Below, in pieces: positions 45,895 to 58,886 of a DNA stretch of 64,000 bases (its first letter is position 1; every line of letters starts with the position of its first letter). The stretch is from assembly GCA_024529925.1 (NCBI GenBank), contig JAFEUB010001579.1, forward strand, positions 124,001-188,000, read 5' to 3'. The stretch comes from Ophthalmolycus amberensis. Taxonomy: Eukaryota > Chordata > Actinopteri > Perciformes > Zoarcidae. Both the position numbers and the translations under genes were made by a program. The notes under the pieces were generated by a model. It did not search any database. It worked only from the letters and a program-made list of their open reading frames with translations, and had not been told where the DNA came from.

Positions 45895-46312
45895 AAGGAT
45901 CAGGCGGCAACCTCCGGTTCTGAAAAATTAAAGCAAATGCTGAAGTGTCTTTAACCTGCATTCTCTCTACTGACCACCAGGGGGCGACTCCTCTGGTTGT
46001 ATAGAAGTCTATGAGAGAATGACTCTACTTCTCACTTGATTTATTCCCTCAGTAAACATTGTAAACATGAGTTTATGGCCTCAATCTCTAGTTTCAAGTC
46101 TTCTTCAATACAGCATGATGTTCATTTAGTACATTATGATCCATTTAGAGTCAAACAGACCATAAAGCAGAGTATGCTTTAGGGCGGGGCTAGCTTGTGA
46201 TTGACAGGTTGATAATGCTATCAGAGCCATATACATCTCTACGTCACTCCCCCGCAGTCCGCAAACAAAAAACAAAAAAATAAACCAATGGGTGACGTCA
46301 CGACGACTACTT
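45895..46312 (-). repeat. Dispersed teleost repeat, uninterrupted copy
   Basis: Reverse-complement counterpart of the two halves at 12.33-12.48 and 13.53-13.80 kb. It shares GCCGCCTG, GGAGTCGCCCCCTGG, TGGATCATAATGTACTAAAT, CATACTCTGCTTTATGG and CCCATTGGTTTA. It carries the empty insertion site of the Harbinger-like element at about 46.18 kb. Confidence 0.8.
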
Positions 46313-46317
46313 ACGAT

Positions 46318-46405
46318 TAATTATTAAATTATAAAATAGCTATAACTTTGTGATTCTGTTTAGGCCAGCAGAGAAGGCTTTGCTGGCCCTGACGGCCCGC
46401 CACTG
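46318..46405 (-). mobile_element. hAT element 5' end (fragment)
   Basis: Read on the minus strand it begins CAGTGGCGGGCCGTCAGGGC and continues CTGCTGGCCTAAACAGAATC, ACAAAGTTATAGC. The plus-strand copy at 57468 is nearly identical. It is truncated after about 90 bp. Confidence 0.65.
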
Positions 46406-47109
46406 ATCCTAGTATACTGTAATTTGATCTCCAACATTATACCCCAGTATTCACTTCAATACACATGAATGCAGAATGCCAAGCGGCAGCGCTCATCATT
46501 CAGACTGGAGCGGTGATTTAGTGTCGTCTCCGACGAGGATATAAGAAAAGGAAGGTGCAGGTTCATCTCCCTCTCTCACGCACACAAAACAGCAACCAAC
46601 ACAGCGGCTCCACACCCCTCCAGTCATATCAGCCATCTTAAATTTCACTTACATTCCAATTGAATACAAGCTATCATCACGGGCCGGCTTTATCTGCTGT
46701 GATATATACTCAGGCTGCGAGAGGGAGGACCACGGTGAACCTATTTGTGTTTATGGCTTTGCAGGGAAAGAGATAAATGACCTCCCGTTTTTATTTGGTT
46801 TTAATGAAGTAGGGACCGAGGGACTCCCCAGCATCCTCCCCTCTCTCCCCGCCTGTCCTCTTCCTCCACCACCCTCCCCCTGCTATCTTCCCACTCCGTT
46901 CACTCACTGCTCTTCCTTGTTTGTGACCCAGATGCAGGACAGTTGACGAAGGACACAGGTTGGAAAGGAAACTTGCCCCTCTCAAGGTGCGAAGTGTGAA
47001 GTGTGAAGTGGAGTGGACGAGGCGCCAGGCAGAAACTTGTTAACCTGTGCAGTCTTGCTGGCTAAGAGGAGGTCCCCTGGGCGGGGGGGTTTGGGAGGTC
47101 GGGGGAGGG

Positions 47110-47240
47110 GTCCGGGTTCGGGACGAAAACATTATATTTGGCCACCGCATGTTTGCCGTACCAACCGGCTGCGCTGGCTCGCTGTTAATTGGACGCTCGG
47201 GCTCCCAATTAAGGCCACAGCTCAAAAGGCGACTGGGGAG
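47110..47240. promoter_or_regulatory. Candidate regulatory block with paired homeobox half-sites
   Basis: TTAATTGG (47185-47192) and CCAATTAA (47205-47212) form an inverted pair 12 bp apart, both homeobox-type cores. Upstream are AAAACATTATATTTGGCCAC and CGCATGTTTGCCGTACC. The block is free of repeats and flanked by low-complexity DNA. Conservation is untested. Confidence 0.3.
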
Positions 47241-47545
47241 AAAAACAAGGGGAACACACGGACGCATGCACAAACAGCACACACATACACACTCCCCCCT
47301 CCCACCGTTCTTTCCATGGGACTTCATTATGAGCGTGGTGAAGGGCGTCCTGTGGGAGAAGGGACACGCACTCACACACATGCAGTACACACACAGCACA
47401 CAGGCATTAACGTGTCCGTAGCGAGGGCGTTAACACCACCTACACTAACAAATGTGTCTGTGTGCACCGTTTGGGATCAGCAGACGGTGGCCTGGTGGTC
47501 TACAGCCGGAGCTCTAAACACACACACACACACACACATGCACAC

Positions 47546-47581
<36 letters not shown>

Positions 47582-49124
47582 TGACGCTTGGGCAGCGGCC
47601 CTACGCTTCAAACTAGGTTCTCCTCTAGCGTCACTTTTGGCGGTGTCAGTTCCCACTCCATACATGCATAGTGTCTTTTCAAACGTAGGTTTACTTGGCC
47701 TTTAGGTTTACTTATGCAATAAAAGTACTTTGTTAGGTTCGGGGACAAACATCTTGGTTTGGGTTCAAATAAGTATGCTTGTTACTAGCCAATGTTGACT
47801 CCGTGGTGGAAGATGATGAATTGGGAGTGAGAATAGGGTTGGACTTTGACTGTGTTTTGATGGTCCTGCCTCATGAAGGAGTCCACTGGGGTTAGCAGTG
47901 TCTGTTCTCTCCAGTTGGGGGCAGAATCTCATCAACTCCTTGCACCTGTTGACCACGGGTCTTGAGCAAAAACTGCAGTGTGAGACATCCCACTCACACA
48001 AACCAGTATCTCCATTTGAACTGAGGGGAGGATGCATCTGACTGATTTTTACTGCCTTACTTTTCATGAATTCTATCTGGTGTTATATATATTCTCGGTG
48101 GGTATGAGATGGTTTTTTTGTTTGGCTTTCATTGTTGTTATTTAGGCATATTTAATGTGTTAGGGTGGCTTATGGTGGAGGCTAATGGGGATCCAATGAA
48201 ATATGCAAATAAATAATCTTTGGAAACGAAACCATTTTTCAAGTCTACGCTATAAATATGACTTCTAGGGAAATTTTAATTATTATAGAAACTTAGCAGC
48301 AAGTTTGATCCAAAGTCCAGGAGTTCTACTGGTGAAGTCAACTGATGCAGTTTATTAAAACCTAATATCGGAAATGTGGCACTTGGAGCTTAATAATAAC
48401 AAAGAAACTCGAGATATTAACCTGTAAAATATGCTTAATTTATCATTACCCTGAAATTGATACTCATATTACAAGTCACAACTCAGTTTGGAACATTTTC
48501 TGCAATCCATCATCTCTACTCTGATCTTACACTGCTAATCATGGTACAATGATGTATTTAAATACAATAAAAGACCATATTTGAGACAAAATGATTTGTT
48601 CAGATGGAAGTGATTTGCAGTGTTCCGGATAGAGGTTCATACAGATAATGAGAGAGCATGTTCTGAACATATTATTCGTTTCACTCTCACAATGTGACGA
48701 GAGCTCTGTGAATGAAAGCAAACGAAAGGAGGAAATGTTAATGTTGAAATAGGTCGAGTGTCTCCAGGAGCGTTACATGTCTGAGAGGGATGATCCTCAG
48801 GGACAGCAGAGCCATCACTCTGCTGTCTCTTTGACTGTATGGAAATGAACAAAATACTCTGGTGGTTAACAGAAAACACACGCACACACACACACACACA
48901 CATCTGGTCATGTGACAGTTTCATGGGTGAGAGTGTTTGTTCAGCATTGACTTTACATGGTGGGTTATGAGTTTGGTGTTCATGCTCTTAGTGCCTTTTG
49001 TATCTGTGTGTTGTATGTTGTGTGTTGCGTCTGACTGGCTGACTGTGTCATCTGTGACATACCAGTAACCTCCAAACCCACACCCATAGAGAACACTAAT
49101 CACAGAGGTGTAATGAGTGGTGGG

Positions 49125-49240
49125 AAACAACTACGTGCATTTACTCAAGTACTCAAGTCAAGTCAATTTCAGTCATATTGCCCCACAAATCACAAATCTG
49201 CCTCAAGGGGCTTTACAATCTGAACAGCAAGTGATCAACA
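49125..49240 (-). mobile_element. Dispersed repeat edge joined to a LINE 3' tail
   Basis: TGCATTTACTCAAGTACT is the edge of a frequent fish repeat. The next segment, on the minus strand, reads ATTGTAAAGCCCCTTGAGGC, AGATTTGTGATTTGTGGG, the same LINE tail as at 16.71-16.75 kb. Confidence 0.5.
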
Positions 49241-51814
49241 GCTGTCTTATAGACTACAAAACACAAGGACAAATAGGTTTTAAATTAGAAGAAAATAAAA
49301 GATTATCATATATATATAGATATAATATTATTACATTTGTATTGTTATATGTTTTCGTAATTATAATGATTGGATTACTGCAGAAATACCATTGGTCCAT
49401 TCATTCCGATTCAGACAATAACACTCTTACAGTATTGCGTGCATTCAGCTTCTGAACTGCTTGCATTCTGCTCATCGATGCTTTGACATTTTCCTCTCTA
49501 GCTCCAGTGCTGACGCTCTGGACGTTTTTTTTAATATGTGGAAGTTTTTTTCTTCTATTTAACAGCACCTCAATTTCACATGCCTCCAATTTATGGTCAA
49601 GTGGGATTCATCATTCGGCACAGGGTCAGAGCGGGGTTCGATGGTGAAGAGGGTTCGGTGCATCTGGAGTTGACTTCTCCTTTTTCTTCTCAACAGAAAA
49701 TGAAGAGGAAATATGAGGGACTAAATATACTTTTTTATATATTTCTTAAATGTATTATAAAACATACACGCAAGCTATAATTCCCACGATCTGATGGGTC
49801 AAGAAATACGAGCAGGCACACCATCGTCTGATCAACAAGCCAGCGGTACAGACGACTCCAGTCCAAGCTGAAGCAGGAAGTGGGTCGGTAAACTGTGATG
49901 GAGGTTTTCTACGGGCCATTTGCGTAATAATTTCACTGTTCAACTTCATTTCCAAAACCGTTTTTCCCAAACTGATCATCTGACTGCTCGTGGCTGTTGC
50001 CCGTCTGACTCTGTCTGGCAATGTCGCTGTGCTCCCTGATCACAGCAAGTAAAGTGGTGAGCACAATCTCATCATTAGAGATGATGACAAGTTGTGATTA
50101 ACTGGAATTATGTGTTATAGTAAATGGGGTAGGAACAAAATGAAAATCGTTTATTTTGCAATTAATCACAACTTTGCACACAGCATAATCTACAGAGCTG
50201 ATTGCTGAGCTCTCTCGTGCTCCAGAAGGAGCGGCCGTGTGGACGGGGTGATTCCATCTCAATGGACAAGGAAGCATTTCTGTGTTCTATCTCAGCGTTC
50301 CTATTGTGGGGCGTAAAGAACATTTACTGTTTGTCAGGGCGACTCGCAGGGCTTTAGGGTTGTCTTCATGATGCGTGAAGAAGAACAGCTTGATTACAAG
50401 GGTGTGTCTCTCTGGAAGGTTTTCATGATTTGTGGTGCGGGACAGCTAAGCCACCGTTACGCTCTACTTTTTGAAATGTATGCAAATGAAAATGGACAGC
50501 AGTCACTGACTTGAATGGATTATAGTGCACAGTATGTCATGGTTACAGAGCACCAGTTTGTCAGCCTTGTCGATCTGCCAACTGTAAAACACCAAATGCC
50601 AAATAAAAAACACACAACAAAAAGCAGTAAATGGCCCTGCTTTGAATTTCTGCTAAACAAGACATCCCCACATCTGTGCGTCACCTTATATCACTCCCTC
50701 TGCAACTACCAGGGGGACAACGTGTCATAAATCCCATTTACTGCACATTCAGCAGTAATCCTGGAACATGTGTTGAGAAACCTGGCCTCACACCATGCTT
50801 CCCAGTCCTCAATTAAAAGCACATTATGGTGCTGGCCCCTGGGTCCTGGTCAGACAGTCAGGGGGCTGCTGAGCCAGCACTTCCTCCAGGCGTGGCTGCA
50901 GGCCTCTCCTCATGGAGGCGTGTTAGCCGGGGGACAACAAGGGACACAAAGTGTCCTGGTTGTCTGTATCGATCCGACTGTCTGCCTGTCAAGCTGGGGA
51001 CACACTGGAAGACTCTATGAATCCCAGCCCAAATATCAAAAACATAATGACTGATGATGTTTCATAGTTTACTTCTGATTTGTGAGTCTGTTTACACACT
51101 GATGATAACCGTCATTGCACAGCTTTGATTCGGATTGGTCGATTCTGGCATTCTACACTCTGTTCTGTCTTTATAGTGGACGGCTGCTATGAGTAAGAGC
51201 CCATTGCTATGGACACAGTTCTGATCTCTGTACATTGCTTTTTTTTTTGGGGGGGGGGGGGGGGGGAAGCAATAAAATCCTTATTAAAATCAAACTAAAA
51301 ATATTTTTAAATCAATATTTGGTGTTCTTTAGTAGGTAGCCGAGTAATAACTGGGATACAGCTAAAGGTCATTATTGTGAAATGTCCTGCTCAACCTGTT
51401 GGGGTTCATTTAGCAGTTAATTATCCTGCTGCTGATCCCAACACCAAGTACTGTTATTAGTAGAGATGTAACATAGCTCCAGGTTTGAGATTTTTAAGAA
51501 AAGTTAAACAATCCAAACAGAGAGAATAACAGATGTAAAAAGCCTTAGGGGTATCATAAAGTAACAATACAAATATAATGTCTAATAAAATAGACAATAA
51601 TAAAATAAAACATAAATAATTCGAATAGACACTTTCACAGTCGATGTCATCAAAAATATGCGTGCACTTGTTAGCAACAGATGTGGCCATCCAGATGAGT
51701 TAGCAAGCTTTAAACATCGAATCAAAACAGTTTCCAGCATCAACATGTGTGTTTGTTGCATGTTCAATGTTCAGAATTGATATTCCAACAGCGGACTCAA
51801 ATTCTACAGAACAA

Positions 51815-52030
51815 GTGTTTCAGTTTAACGAGTGACCGTGTTAACTGGTGACGTTAAGCCAAAAGCATCTGTGATTGCTCGTAGTGACTTATAATAAACA
51901 CACGAGTCTGTATTTAAAATTGGTTCAAGCCTTTTAAGGCTTTTTACACCTACATTCTGTCACTACGAGCAACCACAACGCATTCGAATGAGAGTCACCG
52001 GTCAACAAGTTCACTTGATAAACCGAAACA
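51815..52030. mobile_element. Palindromic MITE-like element
   Basis: Two imperfect inverted arms of about 75 bp, TGTTTCAGTTTAACGAGTGA ... TTGCTCGTAGTGAC on the left and GTCACTACGAGCAA ... TCACTTGATAAACCGAAACA on the right, flank an AT-rich loop of about 70 bp. No target duplication was clear. Confidence 0.6.
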
Positions 52031-52910
52031 CTGGCGGTGTCAATGGCTGCAAGCTATTAAGCGTGTCGACCACCGCTGGACAGAAATGCCATGTTTGTAG
52101 CGCCCATTTTGAAACTCATTATGAGTCGATATCGTGGTTTTCGATGTTCGTGACCTCAGTTATCGTGGATTGTTTATCTCGTGACTTGTACACTTGCAAT
52201 TTGTCGTTGGTGTAACGTTACAGGCTAGGTTTCTCTACCAAGCACATCTTTATATCTGGCCGCTAAATATTGGGCCACTCGCTAAGGTTTTCTACCGACC
52301 CAGACAAATAGTCGACTGTAATAACTTCATGAGCCACAGAACATGGCAACAAAAAGCATGTCTCAGCATTTTCATCTGCTACGCATTGAGCTCTCAGGGC
52401 CACCGTACATTATACTGCAGTTTGACATGTAAAGGAAAACAAACGGCCAAATATTTTGCCATGATGCTCATCCTCACTGCTCAGCTGATTGGGCGTGGTT
52501 GCGTCATGTTCAAGAATGCTTACGGTGCACATTCATGTTGGTGCTTGCAGGTAAGCAGGGCTGCGCCCCCCCCCCCCCCAATCATCACTGCTTTTGTGAC
52601 GCAACCCTGCTTTTTCCTTTCAACACCACTCTTGCTGATGCAATCTTGTTGGCGGCAGAACGTGTTGCTGTTATTACTGCGCTGCTTAATTACATCCTGT
52701 GTGCGTCCATGTGGGGGGGGGGGGGGCACCGTGCACATGTTCGACTGTGCACTTTCATTGTCGCTCATAATGGAATCATGTGTTCATGCATTGTTCATTT
52801 AGTGCGTGTCTTACAGGCTGTGCTGCACATTTGTGTGTCCGAGGTGTCCTTGGTGATCAATCCTCTGCATCTTGTCTTTAATGAAGGCCCCAAAGAGAGA
52901 GAGAGAGAGA

Positions 52911-52952
<42 letters not shown>

Positions 52953-53126
52953 CACCACTGTCCTGGCCCCTGGGGTCAGGGCGAGCGCTTTCATTGGCTC
53001 TGAGAGGCTGGCGTAGCGCTGGCTGAGCCTCGCCACCTCCTGTGGCCACTTTACAATACCTAAACTGACAAGGGTGCGCTGGGTCGCGGCCAGGCAGCAT
53101 GGAGATCAGGGTGCAGCGACCATCAC

Positions 53127-53160
<34 letters not shown>

Positions 53161-54369
53161 GCCCTGATGACACGGTGGCCATTAGTTAGCAGGCTCCTCA
53201 TCAGGGAGAGGGAGGCGGAAGATCACACACAGACAAGTCTGATCTCATGGGACATTTTGACTTATTTCTGTGAAAACAAATGCTCTCAGTCACTCTATTT
53301 ATAGCAATTTAACATAAAGGTCAAGGTGATCTAAAACCTAACTAGTGCTGCAATTCTCTGTTATACGTAACTGTGAATTAAATATATTTGGGTTTTGGAC
53401 TGTTTTGGACAAAACAAACAATTTGAAGATGTAAAAGTGTGCTCTAGGATTTTTTTTTCTCAATTGTATGGACAAGATGATTGATCTAAAAAAAAAAAAT
53501 CAACAGATTGATAGAATGCGCTATCAACCTAATCAACCTCTGCCTGAAATATGCTAATTCGACCCTTGTTAAGGTTGCTCAGTGTAAGGAAAAACATTAT
53601 TTAAGACGGATAAAAGTTGAAGTCCAAATTAGGAATTTTTAAAATGTTTGCAGTTATGGCGAAGTAAATGTAAAGATGGTACAAAAATGTAAATACACTG
53701 ATCATTGTGTACGATTTCATTACATCTAGTGGTGAGGCAGCAGATTGCAACCAACTGAATACCCCTCTGCTCACCCCTCCCTTTCTTGGGTTGTTCCCTT
53801 TCCAAGCATGACGGAAAACTACAGTGGCCTTCAGGTAACATAAAAATGACAGAGGTTCTTTCTGGTTTGTCTGCTCTGGGCTACTGTAGAAAGATGGCGG
53901 TGCAACATGGCAGACTCCATAAAGAGGACCCCGTACCCATGTAGATATGAAGAGCTTCTAAGCTAAGGAAGACACAACGATTCTTAACGATGAAAACTTT
54001 ATGAATACTTTATTCCATTTCTGCTAACATATTCGCCTATACACAGGACCTTTAACACAAAAGTCCCTCAAGAGTCTGGACCAAAGTGGACTGACAGACT
54101 GACGCTACCCTACTGCCAATGTGATTCAAAACAAGGCTGCTGGTGAGATGATTTGAAAATGTGTTGTGCAAAGTGAGTTAAAGCAACATTGATTGTAAAA
54201 ATTACGTGAGGAACTTCTCAGCAATACCGCTTATTTACACATGCAGCATGACGCAGGCCAACATTAGCATTCATTCAGAGGCATGTGGCCATGTGGCCAC
54301 TCCAATATTCATTGTCTGTATAGCTTTAGCTAGAAACCTATCTCTCTCTTTAGCTGTTGAATGCTCAAC
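52031..54369. other. Non-coding stretch
   Basis: No gene recognised. It contains poly-C (52566-52579), poly-G (52713-52726), an (AG)n tract (52893-52952), a (CA)n run (53125-53156) and a poly-A run at about 53489-53499. Confidence 0.5.
52893..52952. repeat. (AG)n purine tract
   Basis: About 60 bp of GA dinucleotides with one GGGC interruption. A polypurine mirror-repeat of this kind can form triplex DNA. Confidence 0.93.
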
Positions 54370-54610
54370 TATGCACACCAGCTCGTCTCTAACTGAGTCT
54401 GTCTGCTGTTTGCTGAGTACAGTGGGTTTATCTTAGCGTTTTTCAGTAAAAGCAGCTTGATGAGAGTGTTGCGGCGAATCAACATAGAAAACCTGTAAAA
54501 CCAAAACTGAGCTGAGAAACACTAAAATGCACCACAGAGCTGAGCAGGGGAGGCCGATGACTCTCAGTGGGTTCGTTTCCACCAGTGACGCCTTTCACAT
54601 CACACGTCAT
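54370..54610 (+). repeat. Dispersed repeat, copy related to 41.53-41.79 kb
   Basis: CAGCTCGTCTCTAACTGAGT, CTGTCTGCTGTTTGCTGAG, GTGGGTTTATC and GCCTTTCACATCACACGTCA have counterparts in the 41.5-kb copy, in the same order. Confidence 0.55.
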
Positions 54611-54752
54611 GTGACCAATTGTTCATGTATTCATTCGCTTTGAGGAAACAATACACACACTAAACTCCTCAAACACAAATACGTAAAATATGTACCTTGC
54701 AGCTAAACGGCACAAATTATTACCCAAGTTTTAGTACACACCTCAGCTGAAC

Positions 54753-54791
<39 letters not shown>

Positions 54792-55161
54792 CAGATATTT
54801 GAATCCCCTGTAACAGTAGAAAATACAAAAAAATACAGCCTTTGTTTCTGACGTGTGGAGAGTTTTTTTTTCCTTATGATATTTTCAATCACAATATGTG
54901 GCATGACTCTGCTCACTTAAAGCCTCCATTTCATGTTGACAAAGGCCTTGCTGCCTCTCTCTCTCTCTCTCTCTCCAGACATATCAGCAAAAGTGGAACA
55001 AGAGGGAGGGAGCGATGGCGGCATCAAAGCAGGCCTGTCAGCTCATAGGTACGGGCCTCATCAGGAGACAGATAGTCTTCCTCCCTTTCTTCCATCCTTT
55101 CTTTTGTTTTTCAAACAGACATCTTGAGCCGATGGCAGGGTGTTGTCTAATTAATGACTGA

Positions 55162-55205
<44 letters not shown>

Positions 55206-56616
55206 GTGTGTGGAGTTGACCTAAAAAGTTATCGTCCCTCATTGCTGAATGTCACTCCCATCACATTTCGATATGAAGGTTGTCAGACTCTCTCCTCTTC
55301 ACATCCTCGCCATGCTTGCTCTTAACAAAGATAATGATATATTGTAGTTGACCCTGCAGCGCTGCAGAGAAGCACTTTAAACTGGCCCTGAGCGTGGAAA
55401 CAAGCGCTGGGATATCTGCCATTCCTGTGTTACGCTGTGTAGTATAGCTGTCATGTCAGCCGGCTGCTATTCATACAGTGACGTGGAATCAGTTTAGCAT
55501 CTTAGATTGCAGCTGTTGACGCTCCTTTCACATGTGAAGACTTATGGTGTGCTCAGACAGCTAGTGAAGCAACCGTTGTTTCTTCTAATTCATGCAATTA
55601 GACCACTAATATTACATATTTAATAGTTACAGACACATGCCTGTTGAACTTTTGTTCCACACATATGAGACCATGAAGTTTGTAGAGATGTTCTTGTGCT
55701 TCGGCTCTAGTCTTGAAGGGTTGCTATGAGTTTTATAATTCACCACCTCACTGTGTTTAATGCGTTTGAAGCCCCAACGCTTCCGATATTTCCTGAGCAT
55801 AAATAGAAAGAAGGGTCCGAAGCTTCATATGGCTTCATTCACTACAGGATAACTAACTTACAGTGCTCTGTGTCTCTCAATTAGACTCTATCCGTCTATT
55901 TAATATGTGTCGGTAGTTTTTGTGAGACAGGTCTAAATAGTGAGCAATCCCAAGTCATCCTAAAAACACAAATTCATCTCTCATGGTGTGTAACTTTGCT
56001 GGTTCATAACATATCAGTTATGGAATTAATCTGTAGACGCTCCGGTTGAAAATGAAAGCAAACCGTTCTCTGGATGTCAGTTTTTTAGCCTCAACAAAAG
56101 CCAAAATGTGGCCTGCAACAGAAAAGGTAAGGTTTGTTTTCAGTCCAGCCGATTGCTGCAAGTGTCTTTTGCTGCTGTTGGGATCTGGCAGGAGCGTGTT
56201 TGATTATCAGCAAGAATGAAAAGTAAATAATTCATATTAATAAATGTATTAATATCAATGAGATTATTAGAAAAATCAGGGACCAATAACCAAACAATAA
56301 ATTGAGTCTCAATGTTGGTGTTCACTCAGAATGTCAGTAGTCAAGGTACTATTAGTGAACTAGTAGTGAACAGTGAAGTTTTGAATTTGAGCGCAGGCCA
56401 CGATATCCAACTATTAACACAATACACATGCACAAAGTAATCACAGAAAGCTGCTCTTCAAAGTATAATATAGTTTATTTACTTCTAACAATACTGATCA
56501 AGTCAATACATTACACTCATTTAGCAGATGCTTTTATCCAAAGCCTCTCGTAAGTGATCACACCACTCGAGACTACAAAATGGTGGAAGAGAGAGAAAAC
56601 TACCCAAATGGCGAAT
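54611..56616. other. Non-coding stretch
   Basis: No gene recognised. It contains CA (54754-54790), CT (54954-54975) and TG (55163-55213) arrays. Between the last two is a repeat-free block (about 54976-55160) with AGACATATCAGCAAAAGTGG and TGTTGTCTAATTAATGACTG that has the look of a conserved element. Confidence 0.5.
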
Positions 56617-56619
56617 GTA

Positions 56620-57327
56620 GGCCAAATCCCAATGTCCCCCCTTACGGACTCACGGACTTTGAGGCGCGCTCCCGCGAAGTCCGTGAGGGTTTAGGGATGT
56701 CCCACTGTCAAATCATCAAGTGTTTGAGGCTCTCTCGCAGACATTTTGAGCCCTTTATGAACCCTTTCCGTAAGTCAGCATGGTATGCTGACTTAGCCTA
56801 AGGGAATTACCCACAAATCATTGCAATGTGACGTTAAACACGGGGTAACCAGTGGACGCATGGAGACGTAAAAGAAAAGGTAAACAAAGAGGACGGCTCA
56901 CGTGTGTTCAGCCTGGAGTATTACATTTACTCAGAAACATTAAGGGTTAAAAATGGAACAAAAAATTAATAAATTGAAATCAGAGAATATTTATTTATTT
57001 ATTCATCAAATATTTGATTTTGTCATTGAAGCCGTTTTGACAAAAACGAGTAAATAGATTATATGAAGTTCTCATCTTGTGAGGAAAGAGCCTGAAAGAC
57101 GTTCAAATCAAGGAGTACAAAGTATAAAATAAATACCCACAATTATACATCATATTTTTTGTCGCTTTCATGGTAACGTGATATGTTGCAGCAAAGTGCT
57201 GTCCCATTCCTATTTACACCATCTCAAGCCCTCACAGTCTCTCACACTCAACCACTTACCAGGTGACGTCAGTAAGTCCTTGAGGGTTCAGGGTTTGAGG
57301 GTTTAGGGGGGACATTGGGATTTGGCC
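56620..57327. mobile_element. Non-autonomous DNA transposon (MITE), 708 bp
   Basis: Perfect 23-bp terminal inverted repeats begin GGCCAAATCCCAATGTCCCC on both ends, flanked by GTA at 56617-56619 and 57328-57330 (a 3-bp target duplication). Subterminal motifs ACGGACTCACGGACTTTG and CCTTGAGGGTTCAGGG point inward. The AT-rich centre has no transposase-like frame. The superfamily is unclear; a 3-bp duplication fits Harbinger-, CACTA- or Zator-type enzymes. Confidence 0.8.
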
Positions 57328-57467
57328 GTAGTCTCGTATGTGATTACGTTACGCAAAACTACAAAAATGGAGGCGATGCCACGATTATTTAATGGAGTAA
57401 TGAGGAACACAATCTGTGTGTATGAGTATGTGTGCGTGTGTGTGTGTGAGTGTGGGTTAGTTAAACA

Positions 57468-58316
57468 CAGTGGTGGGCCTTCAGGGCCAGCAAGGCCTTC
57501 TCTGCTGGCCTAAACAGAATCACAAAGTTATAGCTATTGTATAATTAAATATTTTTTCTTAATTATAATTTCAAAATTTTTTATTCCCATTATCTTATTT
57601 TCTCATTGCACAGCTACTGTCTTCCTCAGTTGCTCTGCTTCCAGTGCAACTTGTTTTAAGTAGAGCTTTTATCCAATCAGATCTCACCTCTGTGTCTCTA
57701 GGTAAGAACAGAGGCCCGAGGCCTGCAGAGTCACAAGTGAATCCCTTTGCACTTTAAGTGAATGGGGACGATATTGTTGATTGTCATAGTGTTCAACCAA
57801 TCAGATCTTTAGTTTGACATGTTGGGTGTATTCTTTGACGTGCCAGAGCCTGCTAGCTGGCCTACAAGTATGTGATTGGTCAGTGGGCTAGCGTGACATG
57901 TTGGGCGGTGACAATCCCAAAATCTGCTGCCTCTGTCGAGTGGACATTTTCAGCCTCAAACGCATTAAAACCGATTCAAGAAATACAACTGGGGAGGCTC
58001 GACTGTCTTCACTGGCGTCCATGAATAGAGAAGGACTTCTTACTGGAACTAAAACACACGGATGTACTGAACAACCGTGAGATTAAACTCTTTTTTAACA
58101 AAGAAAGGAGGATGGACTTTATCTTTAAATAGTGAACAGCAGCTCTGGTAAGTTAAATGCGTTTGTTCTTACATCTGCCGTAGCTTTAATATGCTTGTTT
58201 ATAAATTATTATTTGTACAACTTGTTTTTATGAAGATGGATTTTTGTTTGGTTTAATATGTGATAGGAACTATTGTTATATCCAATGTTGCTCTGGGAAC
58301 ATATTTAGCTGGTGCC
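57468..58316 (+). pseudogene. Decayed hAT transposon with transposase C-terminal remnant
   Basis: The left terminus CAGTGGTGGGCCTTCAGGGC equals the hAT end at 46.4 kb. At 57.92-58.13 kb are pieces of the hAT dimerisation domain: SAASVEWTFSA, LKRIKTDSRNTTGEARLSSL, and FFNKERRMDFIFK followed by a stop (58130-58132). The middle piece is in a different frame from the other two, so at least two frameshifts are present and the gene is dead. Most of the N-terminal transposase is missing. The sequence resembles the ZMYM1-like hAT transposases common in fish. Confidence 0.75.
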
Positions 58317-58317
58317 A

Positions 58318-58436
58318 GTGTTGGCAACTTTCTCGTTAAATCTGGCGACTTTCCGAACCCTCATGGCGACTTTCTTTGTCAAAAGCTACTAGCGACAAAT
58401 CTAGCGACTTGTTCTGGTGTTAATGGAGAGTTTTCT
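58318..58436. repeat. GCGACTTT-rich repeat fragment
   Basis: TGTTGGCAACTTTCTCGTTA, followed by repeated GGCGACTTT, AGCGACAAATC and AGCGACTTG. It resembles a common fish dispersed repeat and borders the start of the TRIM duplication. Confidence 0.4.
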
Positions 58437-58834
58437 GTCTCCTGTGTGTGAGGAGGACTCAATACAACTTATTCACACCCAAACTTCACCAAATAAATTC
58501 ACTACTTTTATATATTCATGTCAGTGTAATAAATCCGACTTATTGACTTAGTGCACAAGCAGAATGTTGGTTGTAAGAAGCGACACGTGATATAAACTCT
58601 GCTCATTTCTCTGTGACTAAGATGTTTCAGTGAGGACAGTTTAAAGGACAGAGACTGACTGACTCATGTTCTTCTGCTCTAAACATGAACTCTGTACTTT
58701 GTGGTGTTTCAGGAGGAAAACTGACTCACTTATACTCTCATATTACTTTCACGTTTTCTCCATCAGCTTCGTATGAAACCCTGTAAATAAGACAAGAAGA
58801 AAAGACTTTGTTCATTCTTGAATCAAGAAATACT

Positions 58835-58840
58835 TTATTC
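58835..58840 (-). terminator. Poly(A) signal, TRIM copy 1 side
   Basis: AATAAA on the minus strand, about 700 bp beyond the TRIM stop codon and 47 bp beyond the stop of the candidate terminal exon at 58887-58965. Also present in copy 2 at 62508-62513. Confidence 0.5.
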
Positions 58841-58886
58841 ATCATGTAAACCTTCAGTTTGTTCACATCCCATCAGTAAAGTCTGT

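Larger units (their letters stand above)
46406..51814. other. Non-coding stretch
   Basis: No gene recognised. It contains CA arrays (47516-47579 with ATGC/CGCA interruptions, 48883-48902), a T10-G18 run (51239-51266), a repeat and LINE tail at about 49.12-49.24 kb, and a homeobox-site-rich block at 47.11-47.24 kb. Confidence 0.5.

Noticed and set aside
57898..58080. Intact small gene with LKRIKTDSRNTTGEARLSSL
   Set aside because: It is a hAT transposase fragment; the preceding and following pieces of the domain lie in another frame, so it is a pseudogene remnant.
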